Shown here: positions 48,186-59,720 of the stretch, piece after piece
Position numbering within the stretch: position 1 is the first letter of the stretch
Layout of the letters: each line of letters begins with the position of its first letter
NCBI GenBank assembly: GCA_025024175.1
Contig: QCXZ01000001.1
Span: forward strand, 29,754,942-29,818,941
Direction of reading: 5' to 3'
Length of the DNA: 64,000 nucleotides
Source of the DNA: Rhyzopertha dominica
Taxonomy: Eukaryota > Arthropoda > Insecta > Coleoptera > Bostrichidae
The notes under the pieces: model-generated
The model's input: the letters and a program-made list of their open reading frames with translations, nothing else
Databases searched by the model: none
Told to the model about the DNA's origin: nothing
Position numbers and translations under genes: made by a program

Positions 48186-48779
48186 TAAGGCCGATTCCCA
48201 CTTACGCAGCACGGTGCGGCACGGCACGGCGCGTTACGATGCAGCAAAATGCTGCTTACAATTGTTTGCATGTATTTAAATGATACCGTTCCCATCCAAG
48301 CAGCACGGTCCGCTGCAGCACGGCGCGGTACGCTGCAGCAAAATTTCAATTCATCGGTGTACGTTTCCATGCGTCAATTGATGCACGCTGCTGTTTGTGC
48401 CGATCAGAAGTGGGATGCTCATAACCGAAACTTTGTGTGATGTCCCGTTAGTGGAACGCGTACAATATTGTACAATTCACTGAGTTTTTTGGAAGACATT
48501 CTATGATGTTTATAAAATTTGCGTTCATCCTCTTGGAATTTTTTAAAAAGTGTGTGAAATTCACCCTCTTCCATTCTTGCATGAAATATACCGTGAACCC
48601 AATGGTTTCGCCTTTTTCTTCTTTTTATTTTATTTTCTTCGTGTTCATGACATACAATAGCTGATCAATAAATTGTCCGATGACGACAATGTAGACGTAT
48701 AATTAACTTCTGGCGTGCACATTGTATATTATTAATTGTATATATAGTGATTATTATTTTTTATTATATTTATCTAATT

Positions 48780-48830
<51 letters not shown>

Positions 48831-48980
48831 GATGATAAAGTTTTATTAAACTTCTGGTTCTGCTGTACACTGCCGCACAAGTGGGAATAGATACCAAAAA
48901 ATGACGCATTGTGCAGTGTCGCGCCGCGCTGCAACGCATCGTGTCGTGCTGCATTTGGTGGGAATCTAACTTTAACCTTA
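48186..48980. mobile_element. DNA transposon-like element with doubled GC-rich inverted ends
   Basis: The outer left end TAAGGCCGATTCCCAC...GCAGCACGGTGCGGC is matched inverted by the outer right end (GTGTCGTGCTGCATTTGGTGGGAATC...AACCTTA). A second, inner pair is visible: GTTCCCATCCAAGCAGCACGG at 48289 and GCCGCACAAGTGGGAATA at 48871. The interior is non-coding. Superfamily unknown. Confidence 0.65.
48784..48829. repeat. (AT)n microsatellite
   Basis: About 23 AT dinucleotides in a row inside the transposon-like element, prone to length change. Confidence 0.95.
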
Positions 48981-50494
48981 TATTTAGTATAAATATATTT
49001 TGTGGTGCACCCTAGTGTCGGAAGTGGTACTAGTGCAAAATGAGGGGTTTGGCAACGTTGGCTAGGGAGAAATCAGTGTGCCAAAAACCGTCGAGCAGGA
49101 TCAGGNAATTAGTTTACACATTGTGCTGCTCTGAACTGTAGCTGAACTACATTGGTTTTNTTTAAAAATAAACCACAATGATTTGTGTGAATTTTTCTTT
49201 TTGTCAGTATCTAGGTACGTTAAGGTGGCATGATATGTTATTGTCGTTTCAAGCCTTTGATTCCATATTTATCATGAGAAAAAATAGTTTGTGCAATATC
49301 GAACAGGTGACAACTCTCTTGGTGTGGTCATTTAGTCGGAGCCTGTGACTCGATTTCTTTAAGCTNATTAGGTGGGGGCGGGAATAGCTAGCTTCTCCAG
49401 ACGGCAACGTATGCTCTTTTGTTAGGTCACATACATATTCTAATGTCGGTTTTTCATTTCGTCTAGGGCAGGAATATGTGATGTTTTTATTCTCGTTCTC
49501 GCCGCTGAAATGACGTCAAAAACAGTGTGACATTTTTGTGGCCCTTTTAAAGCAACTAAATGATCGCTTTTGTAACTAGTTATGTTATGTGTTTTATGTA
49601 CTGCTCCTAGCCAGTATAGGGTTCAACATAAAAAGGAAATTTGCTAGCGACTTTGATTTCTAAGTTGAGAATGTAAGGAAAGTATTGTCTCCATTGAAAC
49701 ATATGTTCCGAATTAATGAATGCATCCTATGCAAATTTAAAACAAATGGATTACGGAAGCTTACTAGTTTGGAATGTTTCTTCAACAAAAACTTCCTCAT
49801 TGCTGCGAGAACTGGATATTTTCCTTTAAGTATAGCCTCCTCTTGCAATAAACTGTGATACTTATCTTCCAAACTCGCGAATCATATCCCCAACACTACA
49901 TCGGTCGAAAGTGGCTCGCGTAAATATGGAAACCGGCCCCATAAAACCTGGTATTACAATATAACAGAAGGCGAATATCGACAAGATCCTTGCGACTGTA
50001 GAAAATGTGTGCCAGCAGAGCAGCCCAACGCCATTTAGCGGCCGGTTTTGGGTACAGTTAATTACACGATTTTGCATGGGAACGTTTTCGTGTAAGCAAC
50101 GCTGTTCCCTGACGATTTACAGCCTTGAAATTTGCCGGCTTGGTTTCTTGCCGGAATCCCGCCGTGAGAAGAATTTTTCAGCTATGATAAATCGTCGTGT
50201 CACGGCATTTGTCGTCTTCTGAACGCCGAACACGATTTGTAAACAGCCCGGAATGTTGCTGGGCAGTCGATACTGCAATGTATAAAAATAGATATTTACA
50301 AGTTACTGGGTGAACTGGTTGCTGCAACTGTAATGATTTATAGGTATAGATGCAGTTTTATCTGTATGGATATATGTTGTACATAACGTATAAAGAAAGC
50401 CTTCTGTTACGATTTCACTGTTATTAAGCAGCTACAGGGCCTCTTTAAATATTTGAGCAATAGAACTTTTAACTTAAAATAAGTTTTTATGTGC
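48981..50494. other. Non-coding, with a complex island at 49880-50270
   Basis: The island is GC-richer with overlapping 71-codon frames on both strands and no family match. N bases at 49106, 49160 and 49366. No gene is supported. Confidence 0.35.
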
Positions 50495-50860
50495 AAGTAT
50501 TTGAGACATATGACCACCATTGTTCTTGATGAAGCGCATTCTGTTAGACAATTTTAGGTCACTTTTTCAAGCAACGGTGGATTTAAGTCACGAATCATAC
50601 GAGCAATGTTGGGTCCTAAGGCTTCCGCTGTTGCTTGTTTATTAAACATCAACCAATGACTTTACGTAGCCCAACAAGGAGTCACCTTGTGACTACCAAA
50701 TGGTAGGCCTGGATGACCAGTTGTCAGGTCTATCTTGAAATCAGCATAGCACCAAATTTTGTTTGCAATAAGTCGATAGTTTCTGTGGCTACGTGCCATG
50801 CGGCGCACCTACCTCAATCCTGTTACATCCAGATCTCGTCAGAAATAATGTCACCATATA
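50495..50860 (-). pseudogene. Mariner-like (DUF4817-type) transposase C-terminal relic
   Basis: The minus strand reads GDSLLGYVKSLVDV, then TAEALGPNIARMIRDL and PPLLEKV. After a frameshift it ends NRMRFIKNNGGHMSQI. This matches the C-terminus of insect mariner-like elements, where FLWGYVKS..Y is followed by a helical stretch and R...CI...GGH. Stops and shifts show it is dead. Confidence 0.6.
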
Positions 50861-51679
50861 TATTGCAAGAAACATATTGGTCGTATACAAACTCTCTGAT
50901 ATGGAAAATTTGTTTGACTGGCGAGTACCATTTTTAGTATGGCGAATCGAGGTTTTCAACAGTGGCCAACAGAGCAAAAAAATTGGAGCTACTAAAGGTA
51001 TTCTAAATTAAAGGTGTTGGTTCGGTATCACGTGGCGAATATGGTATCAATACCACGCTTATCAATTGTGTCAACGCAACAGGTCAGTAGGTGCCTCCGA
51101 TGATAATATTTAAAAGAAAAAGGTGTACAAGTGAACTCGAAAACGGAGCGCCACCTGGGAGCAAAGTGGAAATATCCGATTCTGCATACATATCCAACGA
51201 AATTGTAGTTAGATGGCTTCAGCATTTTATTGATTCAATAAAATACACAAAGGAAAAAAGGTCCTAGTCCTTCTAAGTAACACGGCGGCTGTTGAATGAT
51301 GCGTACAGAAGTAACTTACTGGTTTATTGTATAACATAATTAACGTTTTGGTTCATTATTGTGCACAGAAAATGCTGTTCCGAATTTCCTGAGAAATTCA
51401 CCGGTGAAACCGTTTTATTTAAGGTTCGCTCATTGGTTCATTGATATTGACAGTTTACAAGCACTAAAATTAGAAATAAAATTGTCAGCTTGCCGAGTTA
51501 TTAGATCTTTGACCTGGACATTTCATCAAAACTTTATGACGCCATTTACCTTTCCTATCTCGGGAATTTAAGTGTTCCTATTGGATTCTCCTACACGTGG
51601 ACACTGTTTCCACGTTAATAGTTTTGTGGAGGCCATTTGATATATTTTATCGATGTACAGTTGTATTGTACCAGACTAA
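50861..51679. other. No gene recognised
   Basis: Non-coding sequence left of the putative ratchet site, with only short frames lacking domains. Confidence 0.4.
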
Positions 51680-51703
51680 CTGTTTCTTTTTTTCCAGGTA
51701 AGT
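51680..51703 (+). promoter_or_regulatory. Putative recursive (ratchet) splice site, strong
   Basis: A consensus branch point CTAAC (51676-51680) is followed by an unbroken pyrimidine tract (12 of 12 before AG) and CCAG, which abuts GTAAGT at 51698. This is an almost ideal zero-length exon. It has the same orientation as the site at 15891, about 35.8 kb away, which is a plausible spacing for ratchet points in a giant insect intron. Confidence 0.6.
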
Positions 51704-53699
51704 TCCGCTGCCATTTCGTTCGAATACGTCGTCACTTAATTTGGGTAAGATGTTAAAAATCGTAATTTACGTACATATTAGCTTGTCGTGAGGAGAAAAA
51801 ACTATTTAATTACGTGCACAAAGTGTAAACGAAACGCTGTAGCCCGAAGCTCTACGAATGGACGGTCAATTCCCACACATCTTGGCAAAATTCCCTTTTC
51901 GCTCCGTAATCAGACAATGAACTTTCTACGTCTGTTGTTACGTCGAGTGCCGTCTTTGTTTAGATTAAGATAACCTTTGTGTGAGTAGGGTTTGTTGTAT
52001 TTGTTCATTAATCGTGTTTACCGATGCTTTTAGAGGCGGTATTCTCGTGATCGTCGTCTAGAGCCGGACTTCACAAAATCGCACGATTTCGTAATCTTCG
52101 CTTGGTCGATTTGCCCAAAAAGGAAATACTAAGATAACTGGACAATATTAACATATATTAATAAGTCTTTCCAGCAAAAAACGATGGGATAAATTTGGAT
52201 ACAATCATCTATATAATAGCTCCAAATGATGACATTAATTAACTGTAATGATAACTCACATGTTTAACGAAGTAGACAGTGAAAAATTTGCCGACATGTG
52301 ATAATATATGTGCGATACTTGTATGTTATTCGATCGGTAAGTAAAATACACATTTTTTGCATAATTCAGCTTCCGGTACATCTGGCTTGCTAAATGAGAG
52401 TTCCGTACATGTGTACCACGCTATCAGTAGACAATTATTACATACAATAATAATTGTTTACGCGAATTTGTCAACTTTTTTTACAGTTTTTAAATGTATC
52501 TATCGATTATCAAATGTTGAAAAAGCTCAGGTATTAAATTGGACTAGAATTTGCTGACAGCGCATAGTTTTAGTATTATACGTTTGCTACGTAAAATGAA
52601 CGGTTGCAGTTGAATTTTGAGACCGCGTGTTTTAATAACGACTTAATATCGAAAATTGGTGATAATGGGATTGTAGTAACCTCTTTCATAAATCCTTGGA
52701 TGGTCCAATTTCGTTTGAAGAATATGAAAATTACTCCTTTAGAGAATTACTTTTGTTGGTAATGTTATTTTTTTCATGTTAAAATATGCCAAAAGGATAC
52801 AAAGGATCTCATAAAATATTCGACATTATCATTTCTAATGTATCCATCCAGTGGCTGCAAAATCTAACTGACTGACTTGAGTCGTAAATTGCTACATAAG
52901 ATAAGTAATCGAATTATAAAATTAAATAATAAGCTTCAGTTCGCATTTGCTGTTTTAGTGTTGATATTTCACTCGCAAACATCACTTTTTAAAATTCTAG
53001 ACAACTGCATTTTTTTTAATTTTAATGAAATGCTTCTTATGACCATACACTACATTTTATTAGTTTTGAGCATAGCTGCGTGTGGAGCACGATCTAACAA
53101 AAAATTACCCGGTTCATAAAAAAATAATTTCTCCACTGCGACAAATGTAGTACTCTTAACTACTGGATGACAACTCTGTTTGTCACAAGGGAACAACTGG
53201 ATATTAATTAATCTATTTGTCATAGTCAGTTCAAGCTGTTCGAGAAAGGTTGGAATATGTTCTGGTATGCCTTGAATGGTTAAAATTGTGAGTTTTAACG
53301 ATGATAATCCACATTACGATACATGTAACATTTGAGTATGTTATACATGAATTCACTTTAGTTGGTAGATTTGTAAAAACAACGTAATGTCTTCCATTTT
53401 TTTTATTGAATTGATAAACTCAATTGGAAATTTTCAACAAATATATTTCTTTCTTTTTGCTGTTTGTATCAGTGAGAAAAGCAAGGTTTTGGCGGCTGTT
53501 TGGGAGTTCTAATACTGTATTATGAAAGGACATTCTAATGCAGCGCAACACAATTTTTGCTAAGCACCAAGTCATTTCCTTAGTTTTCTCTCTTGGGGTA
53601 ATTAGTAATGTGTAATCGATCCTGATTACTTCAGGGACATCCCAGAAAGCCGGAATACGAAGTTTCCCAGTCGGTTTTCATACTTCAAACTTGCCAAGC
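51704..53699. other. Non-coding, with a complex island at 51780-52110
   Basis: The island is GC-richer and includes TTCCCACA (51870-51877), a match to the Su(H) site read on the minus strand. The rest is AT-rich with no supported gene. Confidence 0.35.
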
Positions 53700-54840
53700 C
53701 TTGGAAACCAATGCTTCTTCCATTCCATTGACAACTTTTATTTCGCCGTTATAATAACCCAATTAAGATGTTCATATTATCAAAGCGGGCATATACAGCC
53801 AGTTCAATATGTGCAATTATTTGCTTTTGATCGACATTCAGGTCCGTGCGAATATAATTCCATATTAAAATTGAATTTGAAATGCTTTGGGATTCTGAGT
53901 AGAACCTTTCCCACGTCTGTTATAATTAGTATTCTAGACCCACAATTGCTACCAAACACATATTTTATTATTTTTATAAAATTTCTGATTAAGTTTCATT
54001 AATTTTATAATCAAGTCAATCATCTGATTACCGAGCATTTTGTTTAGACTCGCTACTCTAAATTTTTAAATCTGGGGTTCGCTCCAAAAGAACTCTTTGG
54101 CTATGGTAGCAGAAACTACACTACTTTTACCGTGCAAGTTCCATGCCGTATTTTACTTTATTACGCTATTACTTCACCAATCCAAAGGGTTTATCCTCTT
54201 ACGTTTTCTTATTTGGCCATTGGTGGTGAATGCTGCTTTACAATTAGGTATTGACTTCCAAACTGGTGTCAGGATCTGTATATACATATTAATCTATCCC
54301 ATTTGTACTTCATTACTTCTATTTTCCAGTTAGGTCCTATCAAGTGCAATGCCCATACAGTTGGCGAAAAATGTATCATGTGGAATCTAGGTATTACTTA
54401 AATTTTGTCCCCTTTGTTGAAAAAATAAAACGTGTAAGAAAAACTGATTTGTTCTGATTTTCTACTGATTGTGCTGATTGGACAACTTTCTTTGTCCAAG
54501 TACGGATACGTTCTAGGATATTTAAGGCTTCCTCGTTATGTTTGCCAACGGCAAATATATAAACGTGCCGTCAGCCGAAATAGGCAAGGTTTTGTGTAGA
54601 AATGTATACGTAGTACATATATAACACCGGACCCATTCCACTTCCCTGTGTCACCTCTTTTTTGGATTTTTAAGCGTAATACTTTTCCCTGATTGACTGT
54701 AAAAGCTCTATGTGATAATTCTAACAATTGTGAATGCTGTTTGTGCTTTAGCATCTCGAAAGTGTGCTTATCAATGAAAGCATAATTTTTTTATTCTGGC
54801 GATTATTTTGTTCGAATGAAAGGTTTTTATCTTTTATGGG
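53700..54840 (-). pseudogene. Non-LTR retrotransposon (jockey-like) relic: RT to C-terminus
   Basis: On the minus strand with several stops and shifts: REVTQGSGMGPVLY (RT block VPQGSVLGP), LAYFG*RHVYIFAVGK (the YADD block, mutated), and EEALNILERIRTW. Further on come YIQILTPVWK, then RTDLNVDQKQIIAHIE and YARFDNMNILIGLL, which match the jockey C-terminal segment in order. It is in the opposite orientation to the relic at 42080-43360. Confidence 0.7.
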
Positions 54841-55571
54841 ACAGTTTTTTTAAATATTTTCCATACCTATTACATTACGTAGGTCATAAGGTTGTTGTCC
54901 ATCATGATCTTTGCTACAGACAGTTACCATCTCTTTAGAGTTATCAAATAAAGCTTTTGGTGATCAGTGACAAAATATACGTGTATATATTCCTGTTGTA
55001 AAAGATTTCCCTGCATTAGGAAATCTTGCACCATTGAAATTAAAAGCGTTATCAAGATTAACAGCATGATCGTTCTGTTTTTTAGTCGTCGACACCTATA
55101 TAAAAATCACAACAGTGGCTTTAATTGATTAGGTATCGTGGAAAAGGATTCTTCAATTTATAACAGAATAATACGAGAATCTTTTAACATATAATGTTTA
55201 GAATTTGACTAAGTTTGTTACTAAAAATCTTCTATATACGGAAAATAACAAAAGCCAATCCAATCATTAGTAACACCCGCCTGTTTCAACCAGGATTGGA
55301 TGAGAGATGTTACACACCCCACTTTTTAAACCTTGTAATAAATTTATTAAAATATTGAACTTATTATCCGAATGATTTTGTATTATACTTATCAAAAACT
55401 GTGACTATGTCAGACCTTTCCAAAATAGGAAAATTTATGGTAGTTTTTACTTCAGTACTAATAACTAAAAATATTAAAGTCCATATCCACCTGTATTAAG
55501 CGGAACCGCCAGAATCAAATTGCCCACGCATTTTTTTTTAATAAATAGGGAAATGAAAAAGTAGTTTAGGA
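54841..55571. other. No gene recognised
   Basis: AT-rich; may contain further decayed LINE sequence, but no block can be identified. Confidence 0.35.
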
Positions 55572-55805
55572 TCATCTCCTGTAGCAAAATTTCAATGACA
55601 CACTACCAGAATTGGAGAAGCTTTTCTTCTCTCTAACGTAATAATGGTTAATCAAGGTTATAAAATTTAGTGAAGATGTCAGTAATAAATTTTGATACTT
55701 TTGAGGTTGGTTAGAAAAGACAGGTCTGAAAAATAGATTCGATTTATGGATTTTCGGCAGAACATATAATTTTAATAGGGAATTATAACACATGAACATT
55801 TTAGC
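55572..55805 (-). pseudogene. Penelope-like element RT fragment
   Basis: A 78-codon open frame reads LLKLYVLPKIHKSNLFFRPV, then FSNQP. YGLPKIHK..PLRP..S is the hallmark N-terminal block of Penelope-like reverse transcriptases. The catalytic blocks and the GIY-YIG domain are not found. A Penelope-type hammerhead-like motif in the same orientation lies 2.3 kb upstream at 58080-58184. Confidence 0.7.
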
Positions 55806-57239
55806 CATATCGCATGTAATGTAATTATTGCCTTACTAACCATTTTGTTACATATAGTACGATTCTTCTCATCCACTCACGCCTGTTGACAAACAAGATT
55901 TATCTACAAGTTATGCAAGTGACAAAGAACTGAAGATTTGCTGATATGTAATTGCATAACTATTTTACTGTGCATCTGTATACCACAACAACAGATGCGC
56001 AAAAAACATTACCATTTTCAAGAAAGGAAGAACACATGTGTAGATCTTAGTCCTCTATTTAGTACACTAGCAAAATTACCTTTATCAGATTTTATAATTA
56101 AAATATATTTGTTTTCCTTTGAGGCGTTGTGAAAATTTAATTTTGAATGAAGGAGTGGTTTCGAGCATTATTAATAATGTTATGAACCACTGGTTGTGGC
56201 TACATTAGGTTTGAATAAACCGTATTGCGTAACGGAATAGTGGACTTTTTCCAACAACCACTTTGTAAATTCCTTCCTCAGTTATCTTTCGACACGAAAA
56301 TTCGAGACTAACTAATCAAATAATCCCGATTATTTGTGTTGATAGTCGCGTGTCAGTCGTTCCTTTATCTCTCCCCAACATCAGTCCGACTACTTCTCCA
56401 TTACGCCGGCTCACTTAATGTAGATGTAAGATATATGCCGTGTTTAATAGCAATTTTATGATTATTCGGATCCGTCAGGCCAACATACAAGACTTCCCGC
56501 TGCGTTCCGCAATTGTAGCGGAACTAATCTCGTCGATATATCTCGGACCGTGCCCACTAGATATCCGTTCGCTGTCTATCCTTACGCGCACGTCGTCTTT
56601 GAAAGCCTTAAATTTGCATCCGAGAGACGTTTAATGCGCAACCGGAATGTGGTGCAATCCCATTTGGCTTAATTATCTCGTATGGGGTCGTAAAGAAGAG
56701 GCAGCCGTGAAATTACTACGTTGGCCGATCGAATTGTTTTTCTCTAGGCCAGACGGTCTCTCTAGACGGGCCCGGTAGATATCGCACAAGCAGAAAAACC
56801 TCTGGCTTTAATTTGGGTGCAGCCATGCGTGAAAACGTTTCTCTTTCTTGCCCGTGTGCGTTAAACGACTGCGTTCGCCGATGTTGCGTCGTTTATGTTG
56901 GTAAACGTTTGCAAATATTGCCGAACTTTGCCGAACAGTTGTCAACTGGTTCCAAAAGAGTTTCCTCATTCTTAATTACACATTAACATTGTTCAAATGA
57001 TCATGTTATACTCATTAATATTAAAAGTTGGCAAAGAAGAATCTTCTTGGTTTTTCTCTTTACAACATATCTGAGCCTCAGGAGGCGCGTGACCGACCAG
57101 TTAGCCATTTATGCAGATCTGCTGCTTTTTATTCCAAATGCTGTCATCACAACCTCTCGTCGCAGTGGAGATCTCCGATAAAGAGAACAACGGATCGTTA
57201 TCAATTTTTTTACAAAACTAGATAAACTACCCCCGAAAA
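55806..57239. other. Non-coding, with a large complex island at 56330-56960
   Basis: The island is the largest GC-richer block in the right half. It has homeodomain-like CTTAATTATC, and a stretch at 56888-56923 with GTAAACG and GTTTGCAAATA (forkhead- and POU-like). No conserved frame. Candidate enhancer. Residual mariner sequence may begin near 57120. Confidence 0.4.
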
Positions 57240-58070
57240 TATTCAAGACTTCAGCTAGAGATCCATTATATCCCACGCCACTGTGTTAAACATTACAACG
57301 CATGGAGACAATTCTTGAAAAAGTGGATGAAACTATTTCAAGAGGGTTGGAAAGTGTAAAAGATGATGAATGGTGGGGACGCCCAACAAAAACTGATGAT
57401 GCTATCAGTCGTGTGCAGGCTACCATGCTTTCAGATGGGCGAATTACAGTCAGAATGATTGCAGAAAAGCTAGTATTAAACACGGGCACGGTGCAAAGGG
57501 TTTTGAAAAATTATGCGCAAAAATTCTCCCAAAGCTTCAGACAGTTCATCAAAGGACTGAATGCTATCAAGACTAGATTTTTTTAACAGGGCTCAGATTT
57601 TTTTGATAGGGTCATAACCGGAGATTGTTTTACGAGTACATTCCTGAGCTCAACGCACAGTCCATGGAGTGAAGACAAGGGCACAAACAAATTGTAGAAG
57701 ATACTATCCAATATCAAAGCGATGTTGATTGTCTTCTTGATTCCCGAGGTATTGTTCGTCATGAATTAGTTGCGCTAGACCAAGCATTTATTTGACAACC
57801 TTACGCCCAGTTTCTGAAAAAGTTGAAAGGACGTATTTTCCGTGTGTATCCAGATTTAACGTGCAACAATTCGCAAATCTCGTATCACAATGCGCCCACG
57901 TTCTCTTCGTGAGTTTTTTTGCCTCGAATGCAATAATGGTAATCTATTACTCTTCCTGCTCGGTCGATTTTGCGGCACATAGATGACATTGTGAATATTA
58001 GAAAGGACGCGGAAGAACATTTTATGAGATGTTTCCAGCAATTGAATAAAACGTTGGAAGGAGTAGTGGT
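57240..58070 (+). pseudogene. Mariner transposase relic, nearly full length
   Basis: An intact 94-codon frame from 57302 reads RGLESVKDDEWWGRPTKTDD and ISRVQATMLSDGRITVRMIA, the mariner ESVEDDE..GRP linker and second helix-turn-helix. Then, across frameshifts, come IKAMLIVFLI (57716-57745), LRPVSEKVERT (57801) and, after a decayed HDNAPAH region, HIDDIVNIRKDAEEHFMRCF with QQLNKTLEG (57976-58053), the C-terminus. Inverted termini were not identified. Confidence 0.75.
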
Positions 58071-58079
58071 AAGTGGTTC

Positions 58080-58184
58080 CGGGTTAGTTGGCCATGGTCG
58101 TGACGATTTCTTCGCTGACGTTTCGCCTACTGCTGCGGTGAGCCTCTTCAGAGCTGAGTTTATCGTGGACAGCCAGCTAACCCG
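58080..58184 (-). ncRNA. Hammerhead-like ribozyme of Penelope type with extended stem I
   Basis: On the minus strand CTGAAGA (58145-58151) fits CUGANGA. It is followed by a 20-base stem-loop II (imperfect pairing) and GAAACGTC (58117-58124), which gives a minimal stem III and C at the cleavage position. Beyond it AGC pairs with GCT before the core. After an internal loop ATCGT pairs with ACGAT, and GGCCAACTAACCCG pairs with CGGGTTAGCTGGC. This three-way layout with a long stem I is that of hammerheads in Penelope-like elements. The weak stem II may have reduced activity. Confidence 0.5.
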
Positions 58185-59720
58185 AAGTCATGTACCACTA
58201 CGTAGTGCAGCCGCGAAACCCTCAATCACTGTTGGAGCAAATGTTTCTTGGTAGGAGGTAGTATTTTTAAGGCCATCTCGATCTTGTTAAATTGCCAAAT
58301 AAATTAAAATTATATTTTACTTGTTTGTGAACTTTTTAGACAAAATAGTACATACTTAATCCTTCATCATCCTAACAACTTTGGTTAGTTGTTACTGTAT
58401 TCACAAGTATTAAGGAGAACCGGAAAATTTTTGAAACAAAGATATCGAGTAGGTTCGTCCGAGTTTATCTGGAAGAACAAAACACAGCTTATATTTTATT
58501 GTTTTAATGGGTATATTGGCTTCTGGTCTACACTAGGCTTCGTTTGCATCTCACATGTGCATATACATAATTTACAATCTCAAATAAGTATTTATGCTAT
58601 ATGACACCCATTCGTTATAAAAGTCCATCGTATTTTCGATCGAATCGGCTTATTAGATTTATCTGAGCTTGAACCAGAACTGGCTGAAGCAGTCTGAAAC
58701 TAAAGATCGATTAGGTACTGTTTTAGTTTAATTTGATAATCGTTTTTGTCGTTTCTAGTAACTTTATTACTTACTTATATTATAATGGGAAATTTTAGAC
58801 TCTGCGCCTATCTAATAATTAAATATTTGCGGCGACTACATCACTGGTTAATGTTAATGGCTAAGAATTATCTATTTGCTGATTTACGACTTCCAAGTTT
58901 TAATGCATCTCGCATAGTCTACGTCCCACCCAAGCTGCTCATGCATTTGACCAAGTTTGTTTTAAATATCGCACGGTTCGCTTTATAGTTCGTCGATATT
59001 CATCATGTTTGTTTACGGGATTGACAGCAAAAACAACATCAGGTCAGCTCGTATTAATCAAGAAAATTATAAAACCAACGGCATTACGAGAAAAAGAGTA
59101 ATCTTGAGTTACATCTTTGATATTTAACTTTTGTAAAAACTTAACCCGTTAAAGTGACCACTGTCTTCACATTCATGCGAATTAAAGTTAAGTGTAAAAG
59201 CCAAATATATTCTAAAGTCGCATGTAATTCCTTTTCCAGGATTCTCTACAATGGTAATTGTTGTCTTTGGAACATTTCCCCGTCAACTTGACGGGATATG
59301 GAATTCTTATTTATAGAGCAACAGTGCAAAACAGCTTTTTATAGAAATGAGCGTTGTTCATTGAACAACTAACTAATTACGTGACGTGACGGGGTGTCTT
59401 CTTTTAGAATACAAGAGTTATTTTTGTGTTGGGTGCCTCACGACCAAACAAATCACGTGGGTGGTGATTCCATCAGCACGAATTTCTTTTCTGTTTTATA
59501 GCCATTATCGACAAACAGAGCTTATTTATTTCTTCGTCTTATTTGACTCTACAATACCAGCATGTCCATTTTTAACATCGGAAACATTTGTTGTTTCGTG
59601 TATGGGATAGGAAGAATTATGCAAAAGTGCAGTTTTTTTATAAACTAAAATGCTTAAATGCGTAAAATCCTGGTTAGACTAAAATAAAATCGTTTAATTT
59701 GTTTTTTTTGTAGACATCCA
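58185..59720. other. No gene recognised
   Basis: AT-rich non-coding sequence with frames under 85 codons and no domain. No further repeat is supported. Confidence 0.4.
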
